The notes: generated by a model from the letters alone, not told the origin. A DNA stretch of 17,821 nucleotides from Peptococcaceae bacterium (GCA_031289815.1 JAITOS010000063.1:1-17821); one strand, 5' to 3'. Positions 6,304-14,720 are shown, numbered from the stretch's first letter. A program made the numbers and translations.

Positions 6304-6326
6304 TATGGTATATATTCCATTTTTGT
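6304..6326 (-). promoter_or_regulatory. Possible sigma-K-type promoter for the mini-gene cluster
   Basis: On the minus strand AC (6325-6326) is followed after exactly 17 nt by CATA starting at 6307 (CATATTCT, 6300-6307), the AC-N17-CATAnnnT form of sigma-K promoters. It lies about 45 nt before the ATG at 6254 in an AT-rich stretch and would serve the 52-aa ORF and the three YjcZ-like genes. Confidence 0.4.
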
Positions 6327-6344
6327 TATTTTATTTTAGAATTT

Positions 6345-6550
6345 TTTCTCGTACTCCGGTCATACCGAACGGCGCCTCCCCTTCTTCCCCCCGAAATTCC
6401 CCCAAATCCTTTCCCGGACAAGACCTTCCTAGCGCCTATTCCACATGCCTTCCGCGTCGAATATCGCCTGACGCTGGGCAGCGCCCCATCCGAATATAGC
6501 GGCAGAGAAAGCTGCCCGAACGCCAGCCGACCCGATACGCGGTCAAATAC
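6345..6550. other. Intergenic stretch without recognised features
   Basis: Between the mini-gene promoter and the ilvN terminator there are about 200 bp without a frame that has a ribosome binding site or family resemblance. The left part is pyrimidine-rich on the plus strand. A GGCAGC...GCTGCC pair is present but widely spaced. Confidence 0.5.
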
Positions 6551-6600
6551 AAAAAAAGCCGCCGCCCGCCAGACGATTTTCGTCTGTCAGGCGGCAGCCC
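6551..6600 (-). terminator. Rho-independent terminator of ilvBN
   Basis: A long GC-rich hairpin (a CAGACGA arm pairing with TCGTCTG, inside a larger GCCGCC/GGCGGC stem) is followed on the minus strand by seven thymines. It lies just beyond the ilvN stop. Confidence 0.92.
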
Positions 6601-6622
6601 TATCATTTTCACCCTGTTTTCT

Positions 6623-7117
6623 TCAGGTCTCTTTCGCCGGAACCGGCCCGCGGGACAAGCCGATCTTGCCGGTGCGGACGATTTCCACAATCCCATGATC
6701 CCGCAACACTTCCGTCATCGCTTCGATTTTCATCTCTTCGCCGGTCAATTCGATCACCATCGTTTCTCTGTTCACATCCACGATATTCGCCCTGAAAATA
6801 CGGACGATATTGACGATATCCGCCCGACGCTCAGGCTCCGCCTTAACCTTGATCAGGGCTAACTCCCGATAGATCGAATCTACTTCCGTCAGGTCGATGA
6901 TCTTGATCACGTGCACCAATTTGGATAATTGATTGACGATTTGCTCCAGCTCCAGCGCGTCTCCGCCCACGACCATCGTAATCCGGGTCGTATCCGATTC
7001 CTCGGTATAGCCGGCGGCAATGCTGTCGATGTTAAAGGCGCGGCGGCTGATCAAACCGGAAATATGCGTTAAGACGCCGGGTTTATTCTCTACCAGTACG
7101 GACAGTATATGCTTCAT
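6623..7117 (-). CDS. ilvN: Acetolactate synthase small (regulatory) subunit
   Basis: 164 residues, the family's normal length. It starts MKHILSVLVENKPGVLTHIS, the conserved beginning of the N-terminal ACT domain (about residues 2-77), followed by the acetolactate synthase small-subunit C-terminal domain (about 80-158). ACT domains bind valine or another branched-chain product and feed inhibition back to the catalytic subunit. I chose the ATG at 7117, which matches the family start; an in-frame TTG six codons upstream would overlap ilvB. The gene begins 7 bp after the ilvB stop, so the pair is co-transcribed and translationally linked, and the two products form the holoenzyme in the cytoplasm. 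Confidence 0.95.
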   Translation of the reverse strand: MKHILSVLVENKPGVLTHISGLISRRAFNIDSIAAGYTEESDTTRITMVVGGDALELEQIVNQLSKLVHVIKIIDLTEVDSIYRELALIKVKAEPERRADIVNIVRIFRANIVDVNRETMVIELTGEEMKIEAMTEVLRDHGIVEIVRTGKIGLSRGPVPAKET

Positions 7118-7124
7118 CGCTCTC

Positions 7125-8816
7125 TCACTCTCCAAAATTCATTTGATCCAGTCGGGCATTCGGATAGACCATCGGATAAACGTCTTCACTGTCCGGGATG
7201 AGCACATCGATCAGCACCGGCCCGTCAAAGGCAAACGCTTCTTTCAACGTTTCTTCCAATTTTGCCGGCTCGCTGACCCGCAATCCTTTCACGCCCATCG
7301 CTTCCGCCAATTTCACAAAATCGGTTCGCCCTTTCAGGCTCGTTTGCGACAGCCGTCCGCCATAAAATAACCGTTGCCACTGGGCGATCATCCCCAAAAT
7401 CTCGTTATTCATGACCACAATTTTCACCGGCAGATTCAAATTACCAATCGTAGCCAGTTCCTGAATATTCATCATCAGCCCGCCGTCGCCCGCAAATAAA
7501 ACGACTTGCCGCTCCGGATTTCCCACCTGCGCCCCCAGAGCCGCAGGCAGACCGTAGCCCATCGTTCCCAAACCGCCGGAAGTCAGGATCGTCCTCGGCA
7601 GCCGGAACGGGTAGTACTGCGCCACCCACATTTGATGTTGGCCGACGTCCGTTACCACAATCGCGTCCTCTCGCGCCTGGCGGCTTACCGCCTTTACCGC
7701 CTCCTGCGGCATGATCACCTGCTCGCTCGCGTGGAAAGCGAACGGCTTGCTCTCTTTCCAACGCCGCGTTTTTTGCGCCCACTCCCGCCAATTTTCCCGC
7801 CAAACAGGAAGGTCTTGCTGCTCGATCTGCCGCAGCAATTCCGGCAAAGACCACGCCAGATCGCCGACGACCCGAAAATCCACCCGGATATTCTTATTGA
7901 TCTCCGCCGGATCGATATCAAAATGCGCAATCCTGGCGTTGGGGGCAAAGCCGCTTAAAATGCTGGTGACCCGGTCGTCAAAGCGCACGCCGATCCCCAA
8001 AAGCAGATCGCTTTCCGTCACCGCCATATTCGCGGCATAGCTCCCGTGCATCCCGATCATCTCCAGGTTCAAGGGATGGTCGTAGGGAACCGCTCCTAAG
8101 GCCATCAACGTGCTGGTCACCGGAATTCCTGTTTTCTCGATCAGCGTCTTGATCTCAGCCGCTGTTTCCGACAGAATGACGCCGCCGCCGATGAAGATCA
8201 CTGGCTTTTTCGCGATCTTCAATGCCGCCGCCACCGCCGCGACAGCTTTTTCCTCTCCGGCGCCGATCGGTTGATAGCCCCGGAACGACACGCGCTCCGG
8301 ATATTCATAATCCAGCGTCGCCGCGAAGACATCCTGAGCGATGTCTACCAGAACCGGCCCCGGCCTTCCCGTTCTGGCAATATAGAAGGCTTCTTTCAGC
8401 ACGCGGGGCAGATCCGCGATGTCTTTGACCAAATAGTTATGTTTCGTGACCGGCGTCGTAATGCCGCAGATATCCGCTTCCTGAAAAGAATCCTTGCCGA
8501 TGAGCGGATTGGCGACCTGACCGGTAATCGCTACCAGCGGCGCCGAATCCATGTGCGCCGTGGCGATCCCTGTCACCAGGTTGGTCGCCCCCGGCCCGGA
8601 AGTAGAAAAACAGACGCCGACCTTGCCGGTGGAGCGCGCGTATCCATCCGCCGCGTGAGCCGCCCCTTGTTCATGCCGGTTTAACACATGGGGAAACTCA
8701 TATTCATACAGAGCGTCATACAGAGTCAAAACCTTTCCTCCCGGATAGCCGAATACCACCTCGACCTCTTCTCGCCTCAGGATTTCCATCACTATCTGTG
8801 CGCCAGTTCGTTTCAC
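7125..8816 (-). CDS. ilvB: Acetolactate synthase large (catalytic) subunit
   Basis: 563 residues, full length. The enzyme condenses two pyruvates to 2-acetolactate, or pyruvate and 2-ketobutyrate to acetohydroxybutyrate, the first common step of valine, leucine and isoleucine synthesis. It uses thiamine diphosphate, Mg and structural FAD. The N-terminal pyrimidine-binding domain has GYPGGKVL and RHEQGAAHAADGYAR with the catalytic Glu at about 49; a central FAD-associated domain follows; the C-terminal domain carries the ThDP motif GDGGLMMNIQELATI near 442-456, then NNEILGMIAQWQ. The start is GTG with GGAGG 9 nt upstream. It heads a two-gene operon with ilvN; no other ilv or leu gene is in the window. 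Confidence 0.97.
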   Translation of the reverse strand: MKRTGAQIVMEILRREEVEVVFGYPGGKVLTLYDALYEYEFPHVLNRHEQGAAHAADGYARSTGKVGVCFSTSGPGATNLVTGIATAHMDSAPLVAITGQVANPLIGKDSFQEADICGITTPVTKHNYLVKDIADLPRVLKEAFYIARTGRPGPVLVDIAQDVFAATLDYEYPERVSFRGYQPIGAGEEKAVAAVAAALKIAKKPVIFIGGGVILSETAAEIKTLIEKTGIPVTSTLMALGAVPYDHPLNLEMIGMHGSYAANMAVTESDLLLGIGVRFDDRVTSILSGFAPNARIAHFDIDPAEINKNIRVDFRVVGDLAWSLPELLRQIEQQDLPVWRENWREWAQKTRRWKESKPFAFHASEQVIMPQEAVKAVSRQAREDAIVVTDVGQHQMWVAQYYPFRLPRTILTSGGLGTMGYGLPAALGAQVGNPERQVVLFAGDGGLMMNIQELATIGNLNLPVKIVVMNNEILGMIAQWQRLFYGGRLSQTSLKGRTDFVKLAEAMGVKGLRVSEPAKLEETLKEAFAFDGPVLIDVLIPDSEDVYPMVYPNARLDQMNFGE

Positions 8817-8849
8817 GACTTCAGACCTCCATTTGTAATCTTAGCTAAC

Positions 8850-8879
8850 ATTATAGCGCGAAACTTTCCTTCTTGTAAA
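8850..8879 (-). promoter_or_regulatory. Sigma-A-type promoter of ilvBN
   Basis: TATAAT (8850-8855, minus strand) lies 18 nt from TTTACA (8874-8879). The predicted start near 8843 leaves a leader of only about 27 nt, too short for a T-box or other attenuator, so control of the operon must come from elsewhere. Confidence 0.65.
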
Positions 8880-8884
8880 ATGCA

Positions 8885-8919
8885 GAGACCTTCAGCAAGT
8901 TTACTCCACTGAAGGTCTC
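8885..8919 (-). terminator. Terminator-like hairpin after secF
   Basis: GAGACCTTCAG and CTGAAGGTCTC form a perfect 11-bp stem with a 13-nt loop, 42 bp beyond the secF stop. On the minus strand only a short TTTT follows after a few bases, so termination efficiency is uncertain. It sits just upstream of the ilvB promoter and separates the two units. Confidence 0.65.
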
Positions 8920-8960
8920 TTTCATTCCGTCTTACACCTGCCGTGATCTCCGATTCCCCG

Positions 8961-9974
8961 TTATGCTTTAGAACCGGCTGTTTTCGGTCTGGCTTTCGTC
9001 CGGTTCTTAATTTCCAGCAGAATCTGGCTGGCGTTAAAGATCGAGGAGTAAGCCCCGCTGAACACCCCGATGAGCATCGCCAACGCAAAGATTTTGGTTG
9101 ACTCGCCGCCAAAGATAAAGATCATGAAGAGCGCGATCAGCACCGCCACTACCGTATTAATTGAGCGCCGCATCGTCTGCCACACGGATTTGTCGATCAT
9201 ATCTTCATAGCTCTCGTCCCGCTTCATCTTGGCTTCATTTTCGCGGACGCGGTCGAAAATAATCACCGTGTCGTTGATGGAATAACCAAAGATGGTCAGC
9301 ACCGCCGCGACAAAGGTCGAATCAATCTGCCATTGGAAGATCGAAAAGATCCCGCACACGAGCAGTACGTCATGCAGCAGAGCAATGATCCCTGAGATTG
9401 CGTAAGCGAACTGAAAACGAATCGTGATATACAAGATCATCAGCACGCAGGCAATAGCCAAGGCCTTCAAGGCGTTATTGGTCAGCTCCTGACCCATCGC
9501 CGGGCCCACCATTTCTTCGAGCACGTCACCCTTATCGAAGTCCGCCACCAGGCTCAGCGCCACCAGCAGCTGGTCTTTTTCCTCTTCGGTAAGCGCTTTG
9601 GTGCGAATCAAAGCCCGCGTATCATTATCGGACAACTGGACGCTGCCTTCCAGCTCCACGGACTTTAAGGCGTCGGATACCGCCGTTTGCGTCACTGTCG
9701 TGCCAAAAGGCACGTCCATCATCGTCCCGCCGGTAAAGTCAATCCCCAGGCTGAAGCCTTGCAGAATGAGCGATATAATTCCGGGGATCAGCAATATCAA
9801 GGAGATGGTAAACCACGCATAGCGTTTCCTCACGATATTGAAGTATAAAGGGTGGATCTTTTTGACCTGTTCATATTCCCCCAATTCAGGCGCCTTTGCC
9901 GGTTCGTTTTTGGGATCGGATACGGCGGCCTCATTTTTCGCTTTGTCTCTCCGCGTTTTGTCCTTCGCCGCCAT
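8961..9974 (-). CDS. secF: Protein translocase subunit SecF
   Basis: 337 residues. SecF pairs with SecD in the membrane and uses the proton gradient to help pull exported proteins out of the SecYEG channel. An N-terminal cytoplasmic Lys/Glu/Ala-rich extension of about 40 residues precedes the family core; the first membrane helix (about 51-70) runs into FSLGIDFTGGTMMDVPFGT, the SecF hallmark. A periplasmic-type domain lies at about 90-150, and five helices fill the C-terminal half with SINDTVIIFDRVREN, the second hallmark. The start codon overlaps the secD stop by one base (TAATG), so the two are translationally coupled and made in equal amounts. Confidence 0.97.
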   Translation of the reverse strand: MAAKDKTRRDKAKNEAAVSDPKNEPAKAPELGEYEQVKKIHPLYFNIVRKRYAWFTISLILLIPGIISLILQGFSLGIDFTGGTMMDVPFGTTVTQTAVSDALKSVELEGSVQLSDNDTRALIRTKALTEEEKDQLLVALSLVADFDKGDVLEEMVGPAMGQELTNNALKALAIACVLMILYITIRFQFAYAISGIIALLHDVLLVCGIFSIFQWQIDSTFVAAVLTIFGYSINDTVIIFDRVRENEAKMKRDESYEDMIDKSVWQTMRRSINTVVAVLIALFMIFIFGGESTKIFALAMLIGVFSGAYSSIFNASQILLEIKNRTKARPKTAGSKA

Positions 9975-11212
9975 TATCCATCCCTCCTTACGTTAAACCA
10001 AAAAGTATTCATTTTGGGGTTAATACCGATAACGATACGCAGCACCCAGCGCGTGAAGGTAATGGCGGTAAATAAGCTCGCCACAATCCCGATCGCCAGC
10101 GTCAAGGCAAACCCTTTAATCGACGCCGTTCCCAGGAAGTAGAGGGTCATCGCGGCAATAAAGGTCGTCACATGAGCGTCTATAACCGTGATGAAAGCCC
10201 GACTGAAACCGGATTCCATCGCCGCCCTCAGTGATTTCCCCAGCCGGATTTCCTCCTTCACCCGCTCGTAAATAATAATGTTAAAATCCACCGCCATCCC
10301 AATCGACAGGATAAAGCCGGCAATCCCCGGCAAGGTCAGCACCACCCGGAAGGCGCACATCACCCACAATACCAGCAGCGCGTACACGATGAGGGAAAAA
10401 TCCGCGACGCATCCCGGCAGCCGGTAGAACAACAGCATGAACACATAAATCAAGGTAATCCCCAATAGGCCGGCGTAGATGCTCTTATGCAGCGAATCTA
10501 TGCCCAAAGACGCGCCAACCTGACGCTTCTCAATAATCGTCATACTGACCGGCAAAGCGCCGGAACGCATTAGCACCGCGTCATTGGCGGCGTCCTGCAA
10601 GGTCGCATAGCCGCTGATAAAGGCCGTCCCGCCGGTAATCTTATCGTTAACCTGCGGGTTGGTCAGCAGCTCCTCATCCAAATACACGCCGATCCGCTGT
10701 CCGATATATTGACCGGTCAACTCCCCAAATTTCTTGGTTCCCTCCGGGTTAAAGGTCAGATTGACGACGTAGCTGCCCGCCGATTCCGGATTTGGGCCGG
10801 CTCTGGCGTCGCTCAATTCCGACCCCTCCAGCACCACGTTCCCCGCCGGATCGCGGAAGGTCAATTTCGCCGTGCTGCGAATCAGGTTGACCGCCGAATC
10901 GGGGTCTTGAATTCCCGCCAAATCAACAATAACTCTACCCTTATCATAATCCGCCTGGAGCAGCGGCTCTGAAACGCCCAGTTCATTAACCCGCTGACTG
11001 ATAATCGCCTTCGCCTTGTCTATATCGTCCTTGCTTACCGTCTCGCCTGAAGCGTCCGGTTCTGCCTGGAGTACCAGGTGAACGCCGCCGCGCAGATCCA
11101 GCCCCAGCAGAATGCCACTCAGGGGATCCGTGAGAGGTTTGATCGACACCACGACAAGCGCCGCCACCAGGACCACCAGCGCCAGCAATTTAAGTACATT
11201 TCCTCCTCGCAT
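9974..11212 (-). CDS. secD: Protein translocase subunit SecD
   Basis: 412 residues from the ATG at 11212, chosen because GAGGAGG lies 7 nt upstream and the first membrane helix follows directly; the in-frame ATG at 11263 lacks a good site. Family signatures: LLGLDLRGGVHLVLQAEP after helix 1, a substrate-binding P1 region (about 60-230), then five helices with GMAVDFNIIIYERVKEE (usual form GMAVDANVLIFER) and VIDAHVTTFIAA. The Asp in GMAVD belongs to the conserved proton-relay region. It is shorter than the E. coli protein and typical of the compact Firmicute form. It acts with SecF and YajC, whose gene is two positions upstream. Confidence 0.96.
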   Translation of the reverse strand: MRGGNVLKLLALVVLVAALVVVSIKPLTDPLSGILLGLDLRGGVHLVLQAEPDASGETVSKDDIDKAKAIISQRVNELGVSEPLLQADYDKGRVIVDLAGIQDPDSAVNLIRSTAKLTFRDPAGNVVLEGSELSDARAGPNPESAGSYVVNLTFNPEGTKKFGELTGQYIGQRIGVYLDEELLTNPQVNDKITGGTAFISGYATLQDAANDAVLMRSGALPVSMTIIEKRQVGASLGIDSLHKSIYAGLLGITLIYVFMLLFYRLPGCVADFSLIVYALLVLWVMCAFRVVLTLPGIAGFILSIGMAVDFNIIIYERVKEEIRLGKSLRAAMESGFSRAFITVIDAHVTTFIAAMTLYFLGTASIKGFALTLAIGIVASLFTAITFTRWVLRIVIGINPKMNTFWFNVRRDG

Positions 11213-11261
11213 CTGCTTTCCTCCTCTATTCTTTGATGGGACTATTCCCCATGCAAAGTTC

Positions 11262-11291
11262 ATTATAATTCCAATTTTGTCCGTATGTCAA
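11262..11291 (-). promoter_or_regulatory. Sigma-A-type promoter of secDF
   Basis: On the minus strand a perfect TTGACA (11286-11291) and a perfect TATAAT (11262-11267) are separated by 18 nt. The predicted start lies about 40 nt before the secD ATG, so secDF can be transcribed independently of the upstream queA-tgt-yajC genes. Confidence 0.8.
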
Positions 11292-11336
11292 TGAATACCG
11301 CCCAATTCCCCGCAAAAAAGTCGGCCCGCCGCTATG

Positions 11337-11996
11337 CTACAGAAGCCGAACCCCGTTCACTTGCAGGGAAAAAACTGTTTTCAGATAATCCGCCGCTTTC
11401 CGGCAGAGAATCATTCTGCTTAAAAATATCTCAAAATAGTCCATGACCGGGCAGATCTCCGTATCGATCTCTAATTCCAGACTCACCCGCTCATTCGGAT
11501 AAACGCGCAAAAAAGAATGTTCCACCGCGTAATTCACCCGGTCATGGATATCAAATTTGATCAAATTCGGATTGCGAACCCTGGAACGATGAACGTCGGA
11601 CTTGTCCGCCAGAATCAGGGCGGCGGAAACATTGTTTACCGGGTGGCTGCTTTCTTCATCATGATTGCCAATCGCGCCGATGATCGTACTGATTTCCGCC
11701 GGATCCATCTTCAGCCGCGTCAAAATACTGGCGGCCAGCAGGGCGCCCAGATGGCCGTGATTGTTGCGGTTAATAACATTCCCGATATCGTGCAAATAGG
11801 CGGCAATTTCGGCCAATTCACACTCGCGTTCCGAAAATCCCAGTTTATCCAAAATATTGCGGGCAATATTGGCCACCAGCCCGACATGCCTAAGCCCGTG
11901 CTCCGTATATCCCAGCGCCTCTAAATGCTTATTGCCGCCCTCTATATATCCCAATACTTCCGGATCATGTTTTATTTGGGCTAAGATCTGACTCAT
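11337..11996 (-). CDS. HD-domain metal-dependent phosphohydrolase
   Basis: 219 residues from the ATG at 11996, preceded by AAAGGA at good spacing; a GTG five codons upstream is possible but has no site. It carries the HD-superfamily metal ligands: HV at 37, HD at 69-70 (AAYLHDIGNV), histidines at 80 and 82 (NNHGHLGA), the NHDEES region near 112, and Asp in ADKSDVHRSRVR near 132. Such proteins hydrolyse phosphate esters of nucleotides or nucleotide signals; the substrate cannot be read from the sequence. The C-terminal 60 residues are a mixed alpha/beta tail. It sits between yajC and secD, which suggests a conserved but unexplained link with export or tRNA modification. Confidence 0.88.
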   Translation of the reverse strand: MSQILAQIKHDPEVLGYIEGGNKHLEALGYTEHGLRHVGLVANIARNILDKLGFSERECELAEIAAYLHDIGNVINRNNHGHLGALLAASILTRLKMDPAEISTIIGAIGNHDEESSHPVNNVSAALILADKSDVHRSRVRNPNLIKFDIHDRVNYAVEHSFLRVYPNERVSLELEIDTEICPVMDYFEIFLSRMILCRKAADYLKTVFSLQVNGVRLL

Positions 11997-12086
11997 CGGT
12001 ATTCCTTTCACGCTTAGCGCTCGTCGTCACGCTTTGTTCGCCGATCCCGTCTTCCGGCCCTGATCGTTCTTCAAACCGCGTTTTCT

Positions 12087-12113
12087 AAAAAAACAAGCAA
12101 GCGGAGCCGCTTG
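12087..12113 (-). terminator. Rho-independent terminator after yajC
   Basis: CAAGCGG and CCGCTTG form a 7-bp stem with a 2-nt nominal loop (12098-12113) followed on the minus strand by CTTG and seven thymines, beginning 12 bp beyond the yajC stop. It separates yajC from the HD-domain gene; no clear promoter for the latter is visible, so partial readthrough is likely. Confidence 0.85.
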
Positions 12114-12125
12114 CCCTGTTTGTTT

Positions 12126-12428
12126 TCAGGCGTTATTAGCCGCGTCGGCAGCCACGTCACGGTTCTCGACGGAAGCGATCCCCGCTCTGGCCAATTCGAT
12201 CTCCACCTTATCCGCAATTTCAATCATCACCGACTGGTCTTTAATCTTGGTAATTTTCCCGTAAATGCCGCCGGTCGTCACCACCTTATCGCGCACCCGA
12301 AGAGCATTCATCAGGTTCTCCCGCTCCTTGCGCTGTTTCTGCTGGGGGCGGATGATCATCAGATAGGTGATCCCTACCAAAATGACAAAATAGATGAGCA
12401 TGGTAGAGTTACCCAATTTTTCTAACAA
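12126..12428 (-). CDS. yajC: Preprotein translocase subunit YajC
   Basis: 100 residues from a TTG at 12428, chosen because AAGGAGG lies 8 nt upstream; the other candidate, an ATG at 12401, has no ribosome binding site. One membrane helix (about residues 10-27, LIYFVILVGITYLMIIRP) is followed by the family signature RPQQKQRKERENLMNALRVR and KVVTTGGIYGKI, then a small cytoplasmic beta domain and an Ala/Asn tail. YajC associates with SecDF at the translocon; it is accessory and not essential in well-studied bacteria. Position between tgt and secD is the classic arrangement. Confidence 0.95.
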   Translation of the reverse strand: MLEKLGNSTMLIYFVILVGITYLMIIRPQQKQRKERENLMNALRVRDKVVTTGGIYGKITKIKDQSVMIEIADKVEIELARAGIASVENRDVAADAANNA

Positions 12429-12459
12429 TTTTTTAACCTCCTTACCGTTTCCTGGTCTT

Positions 12460-12487
12460 AACATACTATGGATGCATTCTCCATCAA
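12460..12487 (-). promoter_or_regulatory. Possible internal promoter before yajC
   Basis: TTGATG (12482-12487) and TATGTT (12460-12465) are 16 nt apart on the minus strand in the 89-bp gap between tgt and yajC. Both boxes are imperfect; co-transcription from upstream is equally possible. Confidence 0.3.
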
Positions 12488-12517
12488 CTATTCACCACGC
12501 GAGAGCAAAATCCTGCT

Positions 12518-13639
12518 TCAATCTGAATATCCATACTCGGCAAAAAACTTTTTCCGATAAGCCCACAGATTTTCCTGCGTGATCGCCTCCCTGATCTCTT
12601 GCATCAGAATTTGCAAAAACCGCAGATTGTGAACGCTCATCAGGCGCAAGCCGAGAATCTCTTCCGCTTTAAATAAATGCCGGATATAGGCTCTTGAGTA
12701 ATGGCGGCAGGCATAACAGTCACAGCTGGCATCCAGCGGCGAAAAATCACGGGCATACGCAGCGTGTTTGATCACCACCTTCCCGTAACGCGTCATGGCG
12801 GTTCCGTTGCGCGCGATACGCGTCGGCAGCACGCAATCAAACATATCAATCCCCCGTAGCGCCCCGTCAATCAAGGCGTCCGGCGAACCCACACCCATCA
12901 GATAGCGCGGCCTATCTTTCGGCAGCCATCGCACGGTCTGCTCCAGCATATCATTCATGATCTCCTTAGGTTCCCCCACGCTCAAGCCGCCGATCGCATA
13001 CCCCGGCAGCTCCAAGCCGGTAATTTCCGCCGCGCTTTGCCGCCGCAAGTCCGCGTACACGCCGCCCTGAATAATCCCGAACAGCGCCTGCCTGTCCGCC
13101 GTCGTCAGAGTCTCCCGGCAGCGCCGGGTCCAGCGCGTCGTTCGTTCCAGGGAATCCTTGATATACTCCCGGCTGGCCGGATAAGGCGCGCATTCGTCAA
13201 AGGCCATGATGATATCGGCCCCTAAATCCATTTGCACCCGCGTAGCGATCTCCGGGCTCAAAAACCGGGGGGAGCCGTCAATATGAGAGCGGAATTCCAC
13301 CCCTTCTTCCCGGATCTTGCGCAAATCTCCCAGACTGAACACCTGAAAGCCGCCGCTGTCGGTCAAAATACCGCCGTCCCAATGCATAAAGCGATGCAGA
13401 CCGCCGGCCTCTTTGATCAGCTCGTGACCCGGACGCAAAAACAGATGATAGGTATTGCCGAGGATCAACCCGGCGCCGCTCTCCTTGATTTCTTCCGGCG
13501 TCAGCGTTTTTACCGTCGCCTGAGTTCCGACCGGCATAAAAACGGGCGTATCGACCACCCCGTGTGGCGTATGCAATTTTCCCAATCGCGCCTGACTATG
13601 CGGATCTTCCTTGATAATTTCCAGATAAACGGCCGCCAA
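12518..13639 (-). CDS. tgt: tRNA-guanine(34) transglycosylase
   Basis: The enzyme exchanges guanine 34 of Asp, Asn, His and Tyr tRNAs for preQ1, the committed step of queuosine insertion. Using a TTG at 13639 (373 residues), which gives the usual family beginning MAAVYLEIIKED and has GAGGGTGGG at good spacing; a GTG four codons upstream at 13651 is the alternative but its site would abut the codon. Key residues are present: Asp94 in LTDSGGFQVFSL, the nucleophile Asp268 in MFDCVLPTR, and the zinc ligands Cys306, Cys308, Cys311 (CDCYAC) and His337. It lies just after queA, and QueA acts on the base that Tgt inserts. Confidence 0.97.
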   Translation of the reverse strand: MAAVYLEIIKEDPHSQARLGKLHTPHGVVDTPVFMPVGTQATVKTLTPEEIKESGAGLILGNTYHLFLRPGHELIKEAGGLHRFMHWDGGILTDSGGFQVFSLGDLRKIREEGVEFRSHIDGSPRFLSPEIATRVQMDLGADIIMAFDECAPYPASREYIKDSLERTTRWTRRCRETLTTADRQALFGIIQGGVYADLRRQSAAEITGLELPGYAIGGLSVGEPKEIMNDMLEQTVRWLPKDRPRYLMGVGSPDALIDGALRGIDMFDCVLPTRIARNGTAMTRYGKVVIKHAAYARDFSPLDASCDCYACRHYSRAYIRHLFKAEEILGLRLMSVHNLRFLQILMQEIREAITQENLWAYRKKFFAEYGYSD

Positions 13640-13654
13640 GTCTGTTCCCACCCT

Positions 13655-14680
13655 CTATAGTATCAGCATCGCGTCCCCAAAGCTATAGAAACGATATTCT
13701 TCCTTCATCGCCGTTTGATAAGCGCTCAGCATACGTTCCCGTCCGGCAAAAGCGCTCACCAGCATAAGGAGACTGGAGCGCGGAAAATGAAAATTTGTAA
13801 TCAGGGCGTCCACCGCTTTAAAGCGATAGCCCGGATAGATAAAGATATCCGTCCAGCCTTCGCCCGCCCGGATTTGACCGCTTTCATCCGCGAGCGTCTC
13901 TAACACCCTCGTCACCGTTGTTCCCACGGCGACGATCCGGCGGCCTTCCCTTTTCGCCTGATTGACGCGAGCCGCTTCCTCCGGCGTTAGCCGATAATAT
14001 TCGCTGTGCATTTGATGTTCTTCAACGCGTTCCGCTTTTACCGGACGGAAGGTCCCCACCCCCACGTGCAGGAGGACTTCACTCATTTCCACACCCTGCT
14101 CCCGCAGTTGCGCCAGCAGTTCCGGCGTAAAATGCAAGCCCGCCGTCGGCGCCGCCGCCGAGCCGCTCTCTTTGGCATACACCGTCTGATAGCGTTCCCG
14201 CTCCGTCAATTCCGAGGTAATATACGGCGGCAGCGGCGTCTGACCTAAACGCTCCAGCAGTTCTTCAAAGACACCCGTATAGCTGAAATCCACGACCCGG
14301 TTCCCGTCCGGAAGCACTTCCGTCAGCGTTCCTTTCAGCAAACCGCCGCCGAAGCTCACGCTTTGCCCCGGTTTCAGGCGTTTACCCGGTTTCAGGAGCG
14401 TCTCCCAGCGGGACGCACCTAACCGCTTCAACAACAATAATTCGATCCGGGCCTGACTGCCCTCTTTTTCCCCGATCAAACGGGCCGGCAATACCTTCGT
14501 GTGATTGACCACCAGCAGATCGCCTTGCCGCAGAAACAGGCCCAGTTCACGAAAATGATAATGCCCGTCCTCCCCGCCGGCACGATCCAGCACCATCAGG
14601 CGCGAGGCGTCCCGCGGTTCCGCCGGCGTTTGGGCAATGAACTTTTCGGGTAACGCGTAATCAAAATCCGCAACCTTCAC
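13655..14680 (-). CDS. queA: S-adenosylmethionine:tRNA ribosyltransferase-isomerase
   Basis: 341 residues, normal length. QueA transfers and rearranges the ribose of S-adenosylmethionine onto preQ1 in tRNA, giving epoxyqueuosine. Family signatures: DFDYALPEKFIAQTPAEPRD at the start, LLVVNHTKVLPARL, TPLPPYI, YAKESGSAAAPTAGLHFT (about 168-185), LHVGVGTFRPVKAE and the C-terminal NFHFPRSSLLMLVSAFAG. The start is GTG with AGGGG 6 nt upstream. It precedes tgt by only a few bases, so the two queuosine genes are translationally linked, in the reverse of their reaction order. Confidence 0.97.
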   Translation of the reverse strand: MKVADFDYALPEKFIAQTPAEPRDASRLMVLDRAGGEDGHYHFRELGLFLRQGDLLVVNHTKVLPARLIGEKEGSQARIELLLLKRLGASRWETLLKPGKRLKPGQSVSFGGGLLKGTLTEVLPDGNRVVDFSYTGVFEELLERLGQTPLPPYITSELTERERYQTVYAKESGSAAAPTAGLHFTPELLAQLREQGVEMSEVLLHVGVGTFRPVKAERVEEHQMHSEYYRLTPEEAARVNQAKREGRRIVAVGTTVTRVLETLADESGQIRAGEGWTDIFIYPGYRFKAVDALITNFHFPRSSLLMLVSAFAGRERMLSAYQTAMKEEYRFYSFGDAMLIL

Positions 14681-14720
14681 TGTATCCCCTATCTGATTTC
14701 ACAAAATATATCGCCGGACA

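Noticed and set aside
6257..6499. 80-aa plus-strand ORF in the gap left of ilvN
   Set aside because: No ribosome binding site, low-complexity Ser/Pro composition, and it covers the minus-strand promoter.
8885..8919. Hairpin before ilvB as an attenuator
   Set aside because: It lies upstream of the predicted ilvB promoter, so it would not be in the ilvB transcript; it fits a secF terminator.
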